A stretch of DNA of 64,000 nt, taken from the NCBI GenBank assembly GCA_015060455.1, contig SUYM01000011.1:1-64000 (forward strand), written 5' to 3'. Source of the DNA: Bacteroidales bacterium. Lineage in GTDB: Bacteria > Bacteroidota > Bacteroidia > Bacteroidales > UBA932. The notes under the pieces were generated by a model, which saw nothing but the letters and a program-made list of their open reading frames with translations, was not told where the DNA came from and ran no database searches. Shown here in pieces: positions 16,016 through 24,719 of this stretch (the first letter of the stretch is position 1; every line of letters starts with the position of its first letter). A program made the translations under genes and the position numbers.

Positions 16016-18127
16016 TTACTCTGTGATGACCGCACCTTTGTTAGCGTATGTCTCTTTCTGGGTGAAGATACCCTTTGCAAAGTCTGTAGTGGCAAATACT
16101 TCCTCAGTAACTGTTGAAGGATTGTTTATACCGGTGTAGTATGAACCCTTTGAGCAAAATACGCCGTCACGCAGTTTAAGGTCAAGGAATGATGCTTTAG
16201 GATAGATGTTAGTTGTTACATTATCAGGTTTTGTACGATATGTTGTGTTGTAATTTACATCAATTTGACCTTGAACTGGATAGTAATTTGGATTTGCACC
16301 CTCCTTGGCTGTTACAGTTTGGGTTTCAGTTGCGTTCAAATCTTCATACTGAACAAATTCGTCGTAAGTTGTTCCTGCTGAAGTTACAGTCTTTCTTCCA
16401 TACGCGAACAGAATGCCCCAATATTGTAGTGCTCCTTTATCATTGACCGTATGTGTGTAGTAGTTAGGGACACTGAGCAGATTTGATTTTACTTCTGCCT
16501 TAATGATCTTGTTGGCATTTACATAACCCTGCTTGTTGAAATATAGATTGACAAAAGAGTTATTGTTCAATACGATATTGTCAATAGTCAGTCCGACAGA
16601 TACGTCAGCCGCAGCAGTGTGGCTCACCACCTTGAATCCCGTCTTGTCTGTTGGATTGCCTTCAGCATCTGCAGCAGCGTAGAAGATGTTGTTTTTAATC
16701 TCGATGTCCGCGCTCTTGACAGGGCTATAGAAATTGAAGATAGAAATATTATTGGCAGCAATCTCGACTCTGTTATTCTTAAAAATGTATTTGTCGCAAC
16801 TGTATGCAATACCTCCAGCGTTCTGCCATACGACTTTTTCAAGACCAGTGATCCAGCATCCGTCAACAATGAATTGACCGTAGTCTGCTTCAGCATTGGA
16901 ATGGTTGAAAATATAGTTTAACTTATCAACGGAACTCATTTGGGATGCATCCAATTTGATGTTTTTCATAAGGAATGATCCGTGTTTTGTGCGGAAGTAA
17001 TTCTTGACTATTATAGTTGGCTTGACACCTTTGTAACGGCCAACTACGGCAATATGCTTGTCCATACCGGCTACTGATTCAAGAGTAAATGCTGACTCGT
17101 CGGCTGCTGTAAGGAAGATGATACGGTTTTTCTTGCCCTTCAGGTTGCTAAGAAGTTTGCTGGAACCATCTTCTGCGCTTGCTTCAAGAAGCACAATTTC
17201 CTGGTATGTCGCACCGGCAGGAAGACCAAGGTCATATCCATGGATGTATGCAATCAAGTTGTCAGCAGGTGCGGTTGTCTGATAAGTGGCAGGGGCAACG
17301 AAATTCATTACTACGTTGGCCTTTACGCCTTCAGAAGGTGCAATGTTGGTGGTCATGTGTGAGCGTGTGCCATCTTTATAGAGTATGGACACAGTCAGAC
17401 CGTTTACGAAGGTCGTAGGACGGATAGCCGCATAGTATGTCTGACCGTACTGAAGGTCTCCTGTCAGGGTTACAGTCGGCTTCATTTCACCTGAAACGTA
17501 TGTCTGATTCGGTGTACCGTCAGCATTGAAGTAAATCTTGACTTTACCGGTGAGAGACTCGTTGTTGTTACCGGAGAAGGTGATGGACTCTACATTATCC
17601 TGGTTAAGTGTATATTTGATGTAACCGCAGATGGTAGAGAACTTGAAGTAGTTGTGGTCGTCGGACTTTGCAACTGCAACGAATGCATTGGAAGGAACAC
17701 TTCCGGCCACAGCAGTCTGAACAGCCGGCACTTCCGCATATATGGTAGGACGGTTTTCTGCGCTCTCATCAAGACCGTAACTTGCATCAGCCTGATATGG
17801 ATAAAGTGCATAGTATGGTCCTTCCTCTGTGGTCACACTACCGGTAAAGTCGGCCGATGCGCCGCTGCCTGTGGTTGTGAATGCATCAAGGTCATTTTCT
17901 GAACCATCGAATACTTTGATCTGGTCGCTTGATTCCCAATGTAGTGTGAGTCCGTCCTGTTGGAGTGCAACCTTTGAATCCACATCCTCAGTTCCCGCAG
18001 TGAAGGTCATTGGGATAAGGTTGAGATCAGGAGTGCTGCCGGAATTGTTTTCAGGAGCGATTTCCTTTGCACATGAGGCTGCTGCAACGATTGCTGCTGC
18101 AAACAGCATGAATTTCATTTTCTTCAT
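16016..18127 (-). CDS. Fimbrillin-like lipoprotein with C-terminal beta-helix
   Basis: A 703-residue predicted surface lipoprotein. I start at the ATG at 18127 (MKKMKFMLFAAAIVAAASCA, lipobox Cys19) because a strong AAGGAGG site precedes it; an upstream in-frame start at 18187 overlaps the small ORF. Residues about 35-290 resemble the Bacteroidota fimbrillin family (SKVALQQDGLTLHWESSDQI, then GPYYALYPYQADA). From about 310 onward the pattern of short repeated NN-I-F and VDGCWITG strands suggests a parallel beta-helix of the DUF4957/DUF5123 type. The C-terminus DFAKGIFTQKETYANKGA is similar to that of the neighbour ending at 18315. It is the last gene of the GH88-PL8-sulfatase operon; glycan binding or adhesion is inferred. 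Confidence 0.75.
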   Translation of the reverse strand: MKKMKFMLFAAAIVAAASCAKEIAPENNSGSTPDLNLIPMTFTAGTEDVDSKVALQQDGLTLHWESSDQIKVFDGSENDLDAFTTTGSGASADFTGSVTTEEGPYYALYPYQADASYGLDESAENRPTIYAEVPAVQTAVAGSVPSNAFVAVAKSDDHNYFKFSTICGYIKYTLNQDNVESITFSGNNNESLTGKVKIYFNADGTPNQTYVSGEMKPTVTLTGDLQYGQTYYAAIRPTTFVNGLTVSILYKDGTRSHMTTNIAPSEGVKANVVMNFVAPATYQTTAPADNLIAYIHGYDLGLPAGATYQEIVLLEASAEDGSSKLLSNLKGKKNRIIFLTAADESAFTLESVAGMDKHIAVVGRYKGVKPTIIVKNYFRTKHGSFLMKNIKLDASQMSSVDKLNYIFNHSNAEADYGQFIVDGCWITGLEKVVWQNAGGIAYSCDKYIFKNNRVEIAANNISIFNFYSPVKSADIEIKNNIFYAAADAEGNPTDKTGFKVVSHTAAADVSVGLTIDNIVLNNNSFVNLYFNKQGYVNANKIIKAEVKSNLLSVPNYYTHTVNDKGALQYWGILFAYGRKTVTSAGTTYDEFVQYEDLNATETQTVTAKEGANPNYYPVQGQIDVNYNTTYRTKPDNVTTNIYPKASFLDLKLRDGVFCSKGSYYTGINNPSTVTEEVFATTDFAKGIFTQKETYANKGAVITE

Positions 18128-18140
18128 AGTCTGTTCCTCC

Positions 18141-18293
18141 TTACTCTTCATTGGTTGCCCATGGGTTAAACTCAAATTCCTTGTCAAGTCCCTCGATGCT
18201 GCTGCAAAGGACTCCCTCCGGACAGATGTCCGAGATTGTGCAGAGTGGGGCAGTGTATGCCGTCTCCGCTGTTAAAAACTGTTTTCTGTTCAT
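18141..18293 (-). CDS. Small 50-residue ORF in the PUL operon
   Basis: It starts MNRKQFLTAETAYTAPLCTI and ends GLDKEFEFNPWATNEE. It fits tightly into the operon: 21 bp after the preceding stop and 13 bp before the next start, whose AAGGAGG site it abuts. There is no signal peptide. It has three cysteines (C18, C24, C30), and the acidic, aromatic C-terminus is typical of small ORFs that precede surface lipoprotein genes in Bacteroidales. Function unknown. The tight spacing and sensible codons argue for a real gene. Confidence 0.55.
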   Translation of the reverse strand: MNRKQFLTAETAYTAPLCTISDICPEGVLCSSIEGLDKEFEFNPWATNEE

Positions 18294-18314
18294 AGTGAAT
18301 AGTGTTATTGTGAT

Positions 18315-20534
18315 TTATCTCTGTGCTCCGTAAGATGCGTATGTCTCGGCTGGGACGAAGATGCCGTTTGCAAAGTCTTTGGTTGAGAACGGCTCTCCAT
18401 CACTGGTCTTCTTTCCGTATGGCGCAACAATCTTGTCGCTTATTGACAGATTGAAGTGCGGCTTTATTTTTTTTGTCGGTACTGTCTCTCCGTATTGAAC
18501 CAGGTTGAATGTTATGGATATGTCTTGGCCCGCAGTGTTTGGTGATTCAAGAATTGCAGAGTATTTATCAGTTGTGAGTGTAGTGTAGTCCGGTACATAG
18601 AAGAGATTCCTTGTCGCAGTTGCTGAGGTGAAGAGTTTTGCGATGATATAACTTCCGTTTGAACCACCCTTAGGATAGACGGATGCGAAGGTGTTATAAC
18701 TGAAATCCGCCGATGTGATTGTTGCATTGGCATTAGAGAACGGCAAATATATTGCGTTACCATCAGTGCAGTAGAATATGTTGTTTCTGAATACTACGCT
18801 GGTGTAGGTGCTTGTAGTGTTTGTCTGAAGTATATATTTTGCATTGGAACTTTTATGCACTTTGATATCACAGTCAACCATTACGAATTCATTGATCGGC
18901 AACTGTGCGTACATAAAATTCATATCTGTCGGCACCTCGAACTTACATTTATCAAGGATGATTGTCTCGAACGCATCATCAACCTTGCTTCCTCCCAGCA
19001 TATTTCCGCTTGTCATGCCTGTTGTATATTTGATGTTCTGCATAATCAGATAATCATCACCTGTGCTTGATACCACTGCAAACTGTCCGGATTTTGACAC
19101 AGCGGCGATGTTGTTGTCGTAAGAGATGATAATGAGTTGTTCGGCATTTTGAACCGCTACATTTTCAGCGTCTGATTTTACGAAATATACGCCTTTTGTT
19201 GATAGCGTCTTATTCTCGGAACTGTTCTCAATGAGAGTCGCATCTCCATAAGTTGCCTTGTTGATTGTCTTTCCGCCGACAGTAATGTCAAGACCATCCA
19301 TATATTTGTCATACATGTTGGTATAGACTTTCTCTGAGGTCGTGTTCTTTCCGCTGACAACTGCACCCTGCTGCTCGCCGTTTACAGGGAGGACATAGAG
19401 CGTGTATTCTGTAGATGGGTCAAGGCCTTCAAATACGAGGCTTGTCTCTGAGCCGGCAACTCCGTCTGCTGCAATCTTGGCCGCGTCCGGCGCTGGTTCT
19501 GTGGCTAACTGGTGGATGTACATCCATGAGGTCACATCTGATACAGCGACACTATATGCAAGAGTAGACTGAGTCGCCTCACCCGGAGTCACGGAAGCAA
19601 CAGGAGTGATGACCACAGGAGTGTCGGAGCAACTTACCTGCATCTTTGCTATTGTTGCAAGACCCTGAGTCGAGAATGCGAGGATACATATATCTGCCCT
19701 GCTGTCTGCGATAGCTGCCTTGGTTGGGACAGGCGCAGTCACGGTAAGGACTGCCTTTTCCTCGTCCGGTTCACCGAGAACTGCCGTCCAGCCCTGAGGT
19801 GCTGTGATCATTGTGCTCTTCACACCCTTGACGGTCACGTTGTATGGCTTGCTTTCGCCTGCATTGAACTGCTGGACTCCGACTGACTCGATGGCGCAGA
19901 GGAATGACGAAACCACAGGAATCACAAGTTCCTCTCCTGTGCGGAGAATCACCTTGAACTGATCCCCTTCAAGTTTGACATCAGCAAAATACGGGTCCTG
20001 GATCTCACCGTCAGGCAGAGCGCTTACAGGCTGTCCGTCAGCATCGAGCACGCGGATGTATGTGGCTCCGCCGTCGTAACTTACTGTCCAATACTTATCC
20101 GCATCAACTCCGAATTTAGGGGTGACGCCGTCAGTACCAAGGGCGAGGACCTTGTTCTCACCGTTCATGATATACTCAGGAGCATTGCCACCCGCTCCGT
20201 CATAGTCCACCATCCAGTAACCGTCGGCATCAACCGACATTACAGGTGCCTTTCCTTCTCCTATGCTTCCCTGCGTGAGGGTAAGTGTCTCCCCATTGCT
20301 GAGCACGATGGTCCAGACATTGTTGGCATCCTTGGTGGCGGAGTTGATGGTTGTGCCACCATAGAGCGTCTGTATTGTCACAATGTTCTTGTTGAGGTTG
20401 GTTGTGACTGTCTCCAAGGCAGTGACCCTGCCGTCAAGTTCATCGACTTTGTTCTTGTATTCATCAAGGTCTGAACATCCTGCGGACAGACATGCTGAAA
20501 CTGCTAATGCAGTCCAAAAACGTTTTGCTTTCAT
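18315..20534 (-). CDS. DUF4988-type surface lipoprotein with beta-helix domain
   Basis: A 739-residue predicted lipoprotein (MKAKRFWTALAVSACLSAGC, lipobox Cys20). Residues 22-60 are a coiled coil (EYKNKVDELDGRVTALETV). The following segment, with repeats such as APVMSVDADGYWMVDYDG and FGVDADKYWTVSYDGG, is the DUF4988 pattern. A BACON- or FN3-like part follows to about residue 400 (LVFEGLDPSTEYTLYVLPV). The C-terminal 300 residues look like a right-handed beta-helix (VVFRNNIFYCTDGNAIYLPF) ending DFANGIFVPAETYASYGAQR, paralogous to the tail of the fimbrillin-like neighbour. Probably a surface glycan-binding protein of the glycosaminoglycan operon; no catalytic residues can be named. Confidence 0.75.
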   Translation of the reverse strand: MKAKRFWTALAVSACLSAGCSDLDEYKNKVDELDGRVTALETVTTNLNKNIVTIQTLYGGTTINSATKDANNVWTIVLSNGETLTLTQGSIGEGKAPVMSVDADGYWMVDYDGAGGNAPEYIMNGENKVLALGTDGVTPKFGVDADKYWTVSYDGGATYIRVLDADGQPVSALPDGEIQDPYFADVKLEGDQFKVILRTGEELVIPVVSSFLCAIESVGVQQFNAGESKPYNVTVKGVKSTMITAPQGWTAVLGEPDEEKAVLTVTAPVPTKAAIADSRADICILAFSTQGLATIAKMQVSCSDTPVVITPVASVTPGEATQSTLAYSVAVSDVTSWMYIHQLATEPAPDAAKIAADGVAGSETSLVFEGLDPSTEYTLYVLPVNGEQQGAVVSGKNTTSEKVYTNMYDKYMDGLDITVGGKTINKATYGDATLIENSSENKTLSTKGVYFVKSDAENVAVQNAEQLIIISYDNNIAAVSKSGQFAVVSSTGDDYLIMQNIKYTTGMTSGNMLGGSKVDDAFETIILDKCKFEVPTDMNFMYAQLPINEFVMVDCDIKVHKSSNAKYILQTNTTSTYTSVVFRNNIFYCTDGNAIYLPFSNANATITSADFSYNTFASVYPKGGSNGSYIIAKLFTSATATRNLFYVPDYTTLTTDKYSAILESPNTAGQDISITFNLVQYGETVPTKKIKPHFNLSISDKIVAPYGKKTSDGEPFSTKDFANGIFVPAETYASYGAQR

Positions 20535-20562
20535 ATATATTGTCTTCTTTTTTTATTGTTTA

Positions 20563-20601
20563 GATTCCCACGCTCCCTGCGGTCGCTCGGAATGACGTGG
20601 G
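20563..20601. repeat. Palindromic repeat between two PUL genes
   Basis: GATTCCCACGCTCCCTGCGG followed by TCGCTCGGAATGACGTGGG is a palindromic unit with CCCACG/CGTGGG ends and the TCGCTCGGAATGAC core found in other REP-like units. It is in the 100-bp spacer within the operon. Confidence 0.55.
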
Positions 20602-20634
20602 CGGTTATCCGTTGAAGAGATGGTTCGGTAACTG

Positions 20635-23184
20635 TCATTTCAGGTTATTGAGCCATGCCGGTACTGCACCGAGCCTTTCTTTGAGTTGAGCCTCATACAG
20701 TGATTCCGGCGCCACTGGGATTCCGTTGCTGTAATCCAGTTTTGTCTGTGTCTGGTCGAATGTCACTGCGCTGCCATGGAATCCTACGATGACAGGCGGC
20801 AGGAATTTCCACCATTTGCTGCTGTGGTTCCACCATTGCCAGTTATCTGCATTTGATGTGGTAGTTGCCTCGAAATTCCATACAGTGAGGTCTGCAAGGT
20901 GGTTTGGTACCTGATTTTCATCACCTCCCTGACGGGACTGCATCCATCCGCCGCGGCAGCAGTCGATAAGCGTAGCACGCGGCTGTGTCGCATGAGACTC
21001 GAAGCATGAATCATTGCCCCATACATTTCTCCAAAGTACTGTGCCTATGCTTGGCTTTGACACTCCCACTGCATGATACTGCCCGGCACCTTCCATATAT
21101 GATCCACCATCAACAGCAGGTCCGTTGGAAATGTCAACGGTCTTTCCTATGAATACCCGTGTAGATACCTGAGATCGGATAGAAGAGTGACCGCGGTTTC
21201 CGTCAAATATCACATCATATACTGACACGTTGGCTGAGTTTGTCACGGAGCACGCCTCGCTGACGCTTGTGAAACGCACACGGCGAAGCCACGAATTGAC
21301 AAGTCTGGTCATGCCGAGTGGCTTGTATGCTCCGTCGTCTTCCCAGGAACCGTGATGTGAGAAATCATTCTTTGCATTGCCCTTGAATGTAAGGTCCTCT
21401 ATACCGACGTTCTCGTAGTGCGGGTAATCCATAATACACCAGTTGTATGCATCTCCTGTTTTGTTTTCAGGAGCATAATTGATGTCAACTTCGTGATGTA
21501 TAGGCTCATGGAATGTCACGACATTGCCCTCTATCTTCTTGATCTGATGGTATTCGAATACCTTCACGCCGTTCTTGATAATGTCATGGTCTGCACTGAG
21601 TTCCCCGGTGACGACATTGCCGTCTTTGAGTTCAAGTGCAACATATTCAGCATTGTCATTCTGTACTGTCAGACACACCCAACTTCCTTCAGACAGACCT
21701 GCAGCATCTGCAACCTTCACCGCGAATGCTCCCTTAGGTGCGTTCTCTGTCACCGGAACATTGATCTTGTCGCCAAGTCCGCTGTTGTGCTTGAAATCAA
21801 TCATCAGAGGAGAACTATACAGCACGGAAGCGTTGGTAGGAAGGTTCTTGTCCTGCATTACAAGTGTGGTCTTGTCCCTGCCTGCTCCCCGGAGAACGAA
21901 GTTTCCTGCTCGGATCTGGATGGTGCGGCTGTATATCTTGCTGTCTGAGCCGACATTATCGTCGTCAGATGTGTGCAGGATGTACTCTCCTTCCGGGAAA
22001 TATACTATGGCATCCGCCTTGTCCTTGCTGGCAAGGGTGAGACTCTTATCGCTTTCCGCAAATTCCACTCCTGTCGCAGCCTCCACGCATTTCAGGAATG
22101 CCTCCCTGTCTGACTTTCCGTCGTTTGGAATGGCTCCATACTTAGTCACATCATAAACAGCATATCCCAGGGCCGCAGCCTCAGCCGGAGCATTTTCTCC
22201 GTGATCATATCCGGCGTATGAGAAATCCAGAAGCACATTTGCATCACTCCTGCTCTGCCAGTCCTTATATGGCTGACAGTTCTCAGAGTCAAACATCTTC
22301 GCTTCAAGTGTGAATGCAAGTTCGATGTGCTTGATATATCCTTCCGGTGAAGTGATTACGATATTTACCTTGTAATTGCCTGCAGTGCCGCCCTGCGGAC
22401 CTGTGACCTGCAATGCCTCCTCTGTGAGTACTGCCGCCCAACCTTCCGGCACCTGGAAAAGAGCGTCCTTCACATCAGACAGTTCGACCTTGTACTCCTT
22501 TGTCTGATTGAGGAATATCACCTCCGTCTCCTGCATTCCGAGAACGTTCAGATAGAATGTGTCTATCACGGGGATTACCAGGTCCTCTCCCTGTTTGAGA
22601 GCGATTGTGAGTTCCGCCTTTTCGGAGTCGTATGTCACATCCTCAAAGAAAGTGTTCAGATTGCCGGTGACGATGCCATTCACTGCGCTCAGAGGTTTCC
22701 CGCCTGCACCTGTTATATGTGCGTATGTTCTTCCCCCGTCGGTACTTACCAGCCACAGACCGTCCTTATCGACTTTCACCAACGGGGTCTGACCGGTCAT
22801 GCTTGATGAATTGACCGATCCTTCGACAGGAGAGAATGTTTCTCCATTATCGACAGACATTATCCAGTTGCCGTCCCCGTCGATTCCGATTATCGGAACG
22901 ATGCCGGGTGCATTGAGGCCGTCAGTGACAATCAGCACGGTGCCGTCACTCAGTTCAAGTTCGTATGAGTGCTCCGATTGCCTGAAACCGACAATGATGG
23001 TCTCTTCTTTCAGAAAGGCGCTCAGGGCCATGGAGTTGTTGTTCACCACGCCTGCGGCTTCTTCCAGTTTGCTTATTCTCTGTTCAAGGTCGTCGAGCCT
23101 TTCCATCTCCTCCTTGTTGAGACAGGATACGGCTCCAAGCCCTGAGACGATAAGCATGATCCACAGATAAGCGGTTCTTTTCAT
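20635..23184 (-). CDS. DUF4955-type beta-helix protein, candidate PL29-like polysaccharide lyase
   Basis: An 849-residue predicted lipoprotein (lipobox SGLGAVSC, Cys21). Residues 24-50 are a coiled coil, and DUF4988-like repeats (IIGIDGDGNWIMSVDNGETF, VKVDKDGLWLVSTDGGRTY) continue to about 210, followed by a BACON-like segment. From residue 345 the sequence VYDVTKYGAIPNDGKSD opens a pectate-lyase-like beta-helix, continuing with VYFPEGEYIL and LRGAGRDKTTLVMQD. The C-terminal part (WRNVWGNDSCFESHATQPRA, GGWMQSRQGGDENQVPNHLA) is the DUF4955 pattern. B. thetaiotaomicron's founding PL29 chondroitin lyase belongs, as I recall, to this kind of protein; the assignment to PL29 rests on that and on the PL8/GH88/sulfatase neighbours, not on identified catalytic residues. 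The gap to the sulfatase is 8 bp. Confidence 0.7.
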   Translation of the reverse strand: MKRTAYLWIMLIVSGLGAVSCLNKEEMERLDDLEQRISKLEEAAGVVNNNSMALSAFLKEETIIVGFRQSEHSYELELSDGTVLIVTDGLNAPGIVPIIGIDGDGNWIMSVDNGETFSPVEGSVNSSSMTGQTPLVKVDKDGLWLVSTDGGRTYAHITGAGGKPLSAVNGIVTGNLNTFFEDVTYDSEKAELTIALKQGEDLVIPVIDTFYLNVLGMQETEVIFLNQTKEYKVELSDVKDALFQVPEGWAAVLTEEALQVTGPQGGTAGNYKVNIVITSPEGYIKHIELAFTLEAKMFDSENCQPYKDWQSRSDANVLLDFSYAGYDHGENAPAEAAALGYAVYDVTKYGAIPNDGKSDREAFLKCVEAATGVEFAESDKSLTLASKDKADAIVYFPEGEYILHTSDDDNVGSDSKIYSRTIQIRAGNFVLRGAGRDKTTLVMQDKNLPTNASVLYSSPLMIDFKHNSGLGDKINVPVTENAPKGAFAVKVADAAGLSEGSWVCLTVQNDNAEYVALELKDGNVVTGELSADHDIIKNGVKVFEYHQIKKIEGNVVTFHEPIHHEVDINYAPENKTGDAYNWCIMDYPHYENVGIEDLTFKGNAKNDFSHHGSWEDDGAYKPLGMTRLVNSWLRRVRFTSVSEACSVTNSANVSVYDVIFDGNRGHSSIRSQVSTRVFIGKTVDISNGPAVDGGSYMEGAGQYHAVGVSKPSIGTVLWRNVWGNDSCFESHATQPRATLIDCCRGGWMQSRQGGDENQVPNHLADLTVWNFEATTTSNADNWQWWNHSSKWWKFLPPVIVGFHGSAVTFDQTQTKLDYSNGIPVAPESLYEAQLKERLGAVPAWLNNLK

Positions 23185-23192
23185 ATCAGATA

Positions 23193-24719
23193 TCAGAAAT
23201 TAAGTTTGTTCAGTATTCCGTTCTTGTGCCAGATGTCGTCAGACTCTTCAAGTTTGGCTGCCAGCATTCCCAATAGTTGCTCCATGAGTGCAGGTTCTCT
23301 CGTGTAGTCTATGTTGTGCATCTGATAAGGGTCATTGATGTCATCGAAGATGGTCACGCTCTTTAAGGTGCCGTCTCTCTTTATAGCAATTTCAAATGTA
23401 TGAGTATGGGTCTTTATGCCTCTCGCCACCGGGAAGAAGCCACGGACAAGACCGTCGGCATCTCTCTCTCCGTTTACATTCCTTATATATAATGCGCAGT
23501 CCGGCAGGTCGCATTCCTTGCCGTTCTCCATAAGGGCAGGGGAGAGGTCGCGACCTTCGGCGCTTTCAGGGATATATTCCGACAGACCTGCCATCGACAG
23601 CAGTGTAGGCATGATATCGACAGTGCTGAGCAGGGTGGTATCCACGCGAGGGCGTATCTTCTCCGGGTATCTTATCAGGAAGGGAACATTGAATGACTCC
23701 GTATATATGGAGTTCTTTGGGTCATCTGTTCCCTGACTGCACATGGTCTCGCCGTGGTCGGAGGTGAATACGACTATGGTGTTGTCTGACAGTCCGAGAC
23801 GCTCCAGTTCGTCAAGTATTCTTCCAAATTCCCGATCTACACCGGTCACATTGGCGAAATAATATCTTGCCGCGCCGGCCTTCCAAAGGGTGGTGTCTGC
23901 ATTGGGACGCACATACAACTGCTTGTATCCCATCTCTTTATATAGATTGTAATCCTCCTCCATGCAGTCGTCAAGACTTTCGTATGGGCTGTGCGGAGGG
24001 TTGTAGGCAATCGTCAGGAAGAAAGGTGCATCCTTCTTACGCTGCCCGTTCTCATTGCGCAGGAACTCTATGGCCTTGTCCGTCTCATGCCCCACAGACC
24101 ATGCTTTCGGGTCGTGACGCACTCCGTCTGTGTCCCAATAGTGAGGGTTCTTATGCTCGTCGAATGTGCCGTATGAATACCAGTATGTATATCCATGACG
24201 CTTTTCAGCAGGGGTGTAAGCATCCCACTCCGGTCTGCGGTCACTCACATAATGTCCCGGATTGGCAGGGTCGTTAGGGGTAGGGTGGTCTGCATGGAGT
24301 TTACCTATATACCCGCAACTATATCCCTGAGCATTAAGCACATCGCTTATGCATACCGCATCGTCGCGCAGACTGCTTTCCGGTCTCTCGGCATTGCAGT
24401 TCAGTGTAATGCCGCTTCTTTCTGGCAGCATTCCGGTGAGGAAGATCCCTCTGTATGGACTGCTGAGAGGACAGTTGCTGACCGCACGCGAAAGCACCAC
24501 CGACTCGTCGGCAAAGGCGTTCAGGCGAGGGGTCTGCACAGGGTCTGCCTGCCAGAGCACATGAGCGGCGTATTCCGGAGAGTTCCAGAACTCCATCGCC
24601 TGATTGCGGAACTGGTCAGGGAAGACATAGATTATGTTCGGTTTCTGATCCGGAACCTGTCCGCATCCTGCAAGTGCCAGGGATGACAGCGGCAGCAGTA
24701 TGTTCTTTATTTTTGGCAT
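23193..24719 (-). CDS. Serine-type sulfatase (family S1) lipoprotein
   Basis: A 508-residue arylsulfatase-superfamily protein with a lipoprotein signal (LPLSSLALAGC, Cys19). The metal-binding start NIIYVFPDQFR lies at residues 29-38. The formylglycine motif reads NCPLSSPYRG with Ser86 at the modified position (S-x-P-x-R), so maturation would need an anaerobic sulfatase-maturing enzyme, not seen in this window. Other motifs are GYIGKLHAD, FLTIAYNPPHSPYE and VVFTSDHGETMCSQG with metal-binding Asp and His. It overlaps the PL8 gene by 13 bp. Context suggests removal of sulfate from chondroitin or related oligosaccharides; the exact position (4-O, 6-O, 2-O) cannot be read from the sequence. Confidence 0.92.
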   Translation of the reverse strand: MPKIKNILLPLSSLALAGCGQVPDQKPNIIYVFPDQFRNQAMEFWNSPEYAAHVLWQADPVQTPRLNAFADESVVLSRAVSNCPLSSPYRGIFLTGMLPERSGITLNCNAERPESSLRDDAVCISDVLNAQGYSCGYIGKLHADHPTPNDPANPGHYVSDRRPEWDAYTPAEKRHGYTYWYSYGTFDEHKNPHYWDTDGVRHDPKAWSVGHETDKAIEFLRNENGQRKKDAPFFLTIAYNPPHSPYESLDDCMEEDYNLYKEMGYKQLYVRPNADTTLWKAGAARYYFANVTGVDREFGRILDELERLGLSDNTIVVFTSDHGETMCSQGTDDPKNSIYTESFNVPFLIRYPEKIRPRVDTTLLSTVDIMPTLLSMAGLSEYIPESAEGRDLSPALMENGKECDLPDCALYIRNVNGERDADGLVRGFFPVARGIKTHTHTFEIAIKRDGTLKSVTIFDDINDPYQMHNIDYTREPALMEQLLGMLAAKLEESDDIWHKNGILNKLNF

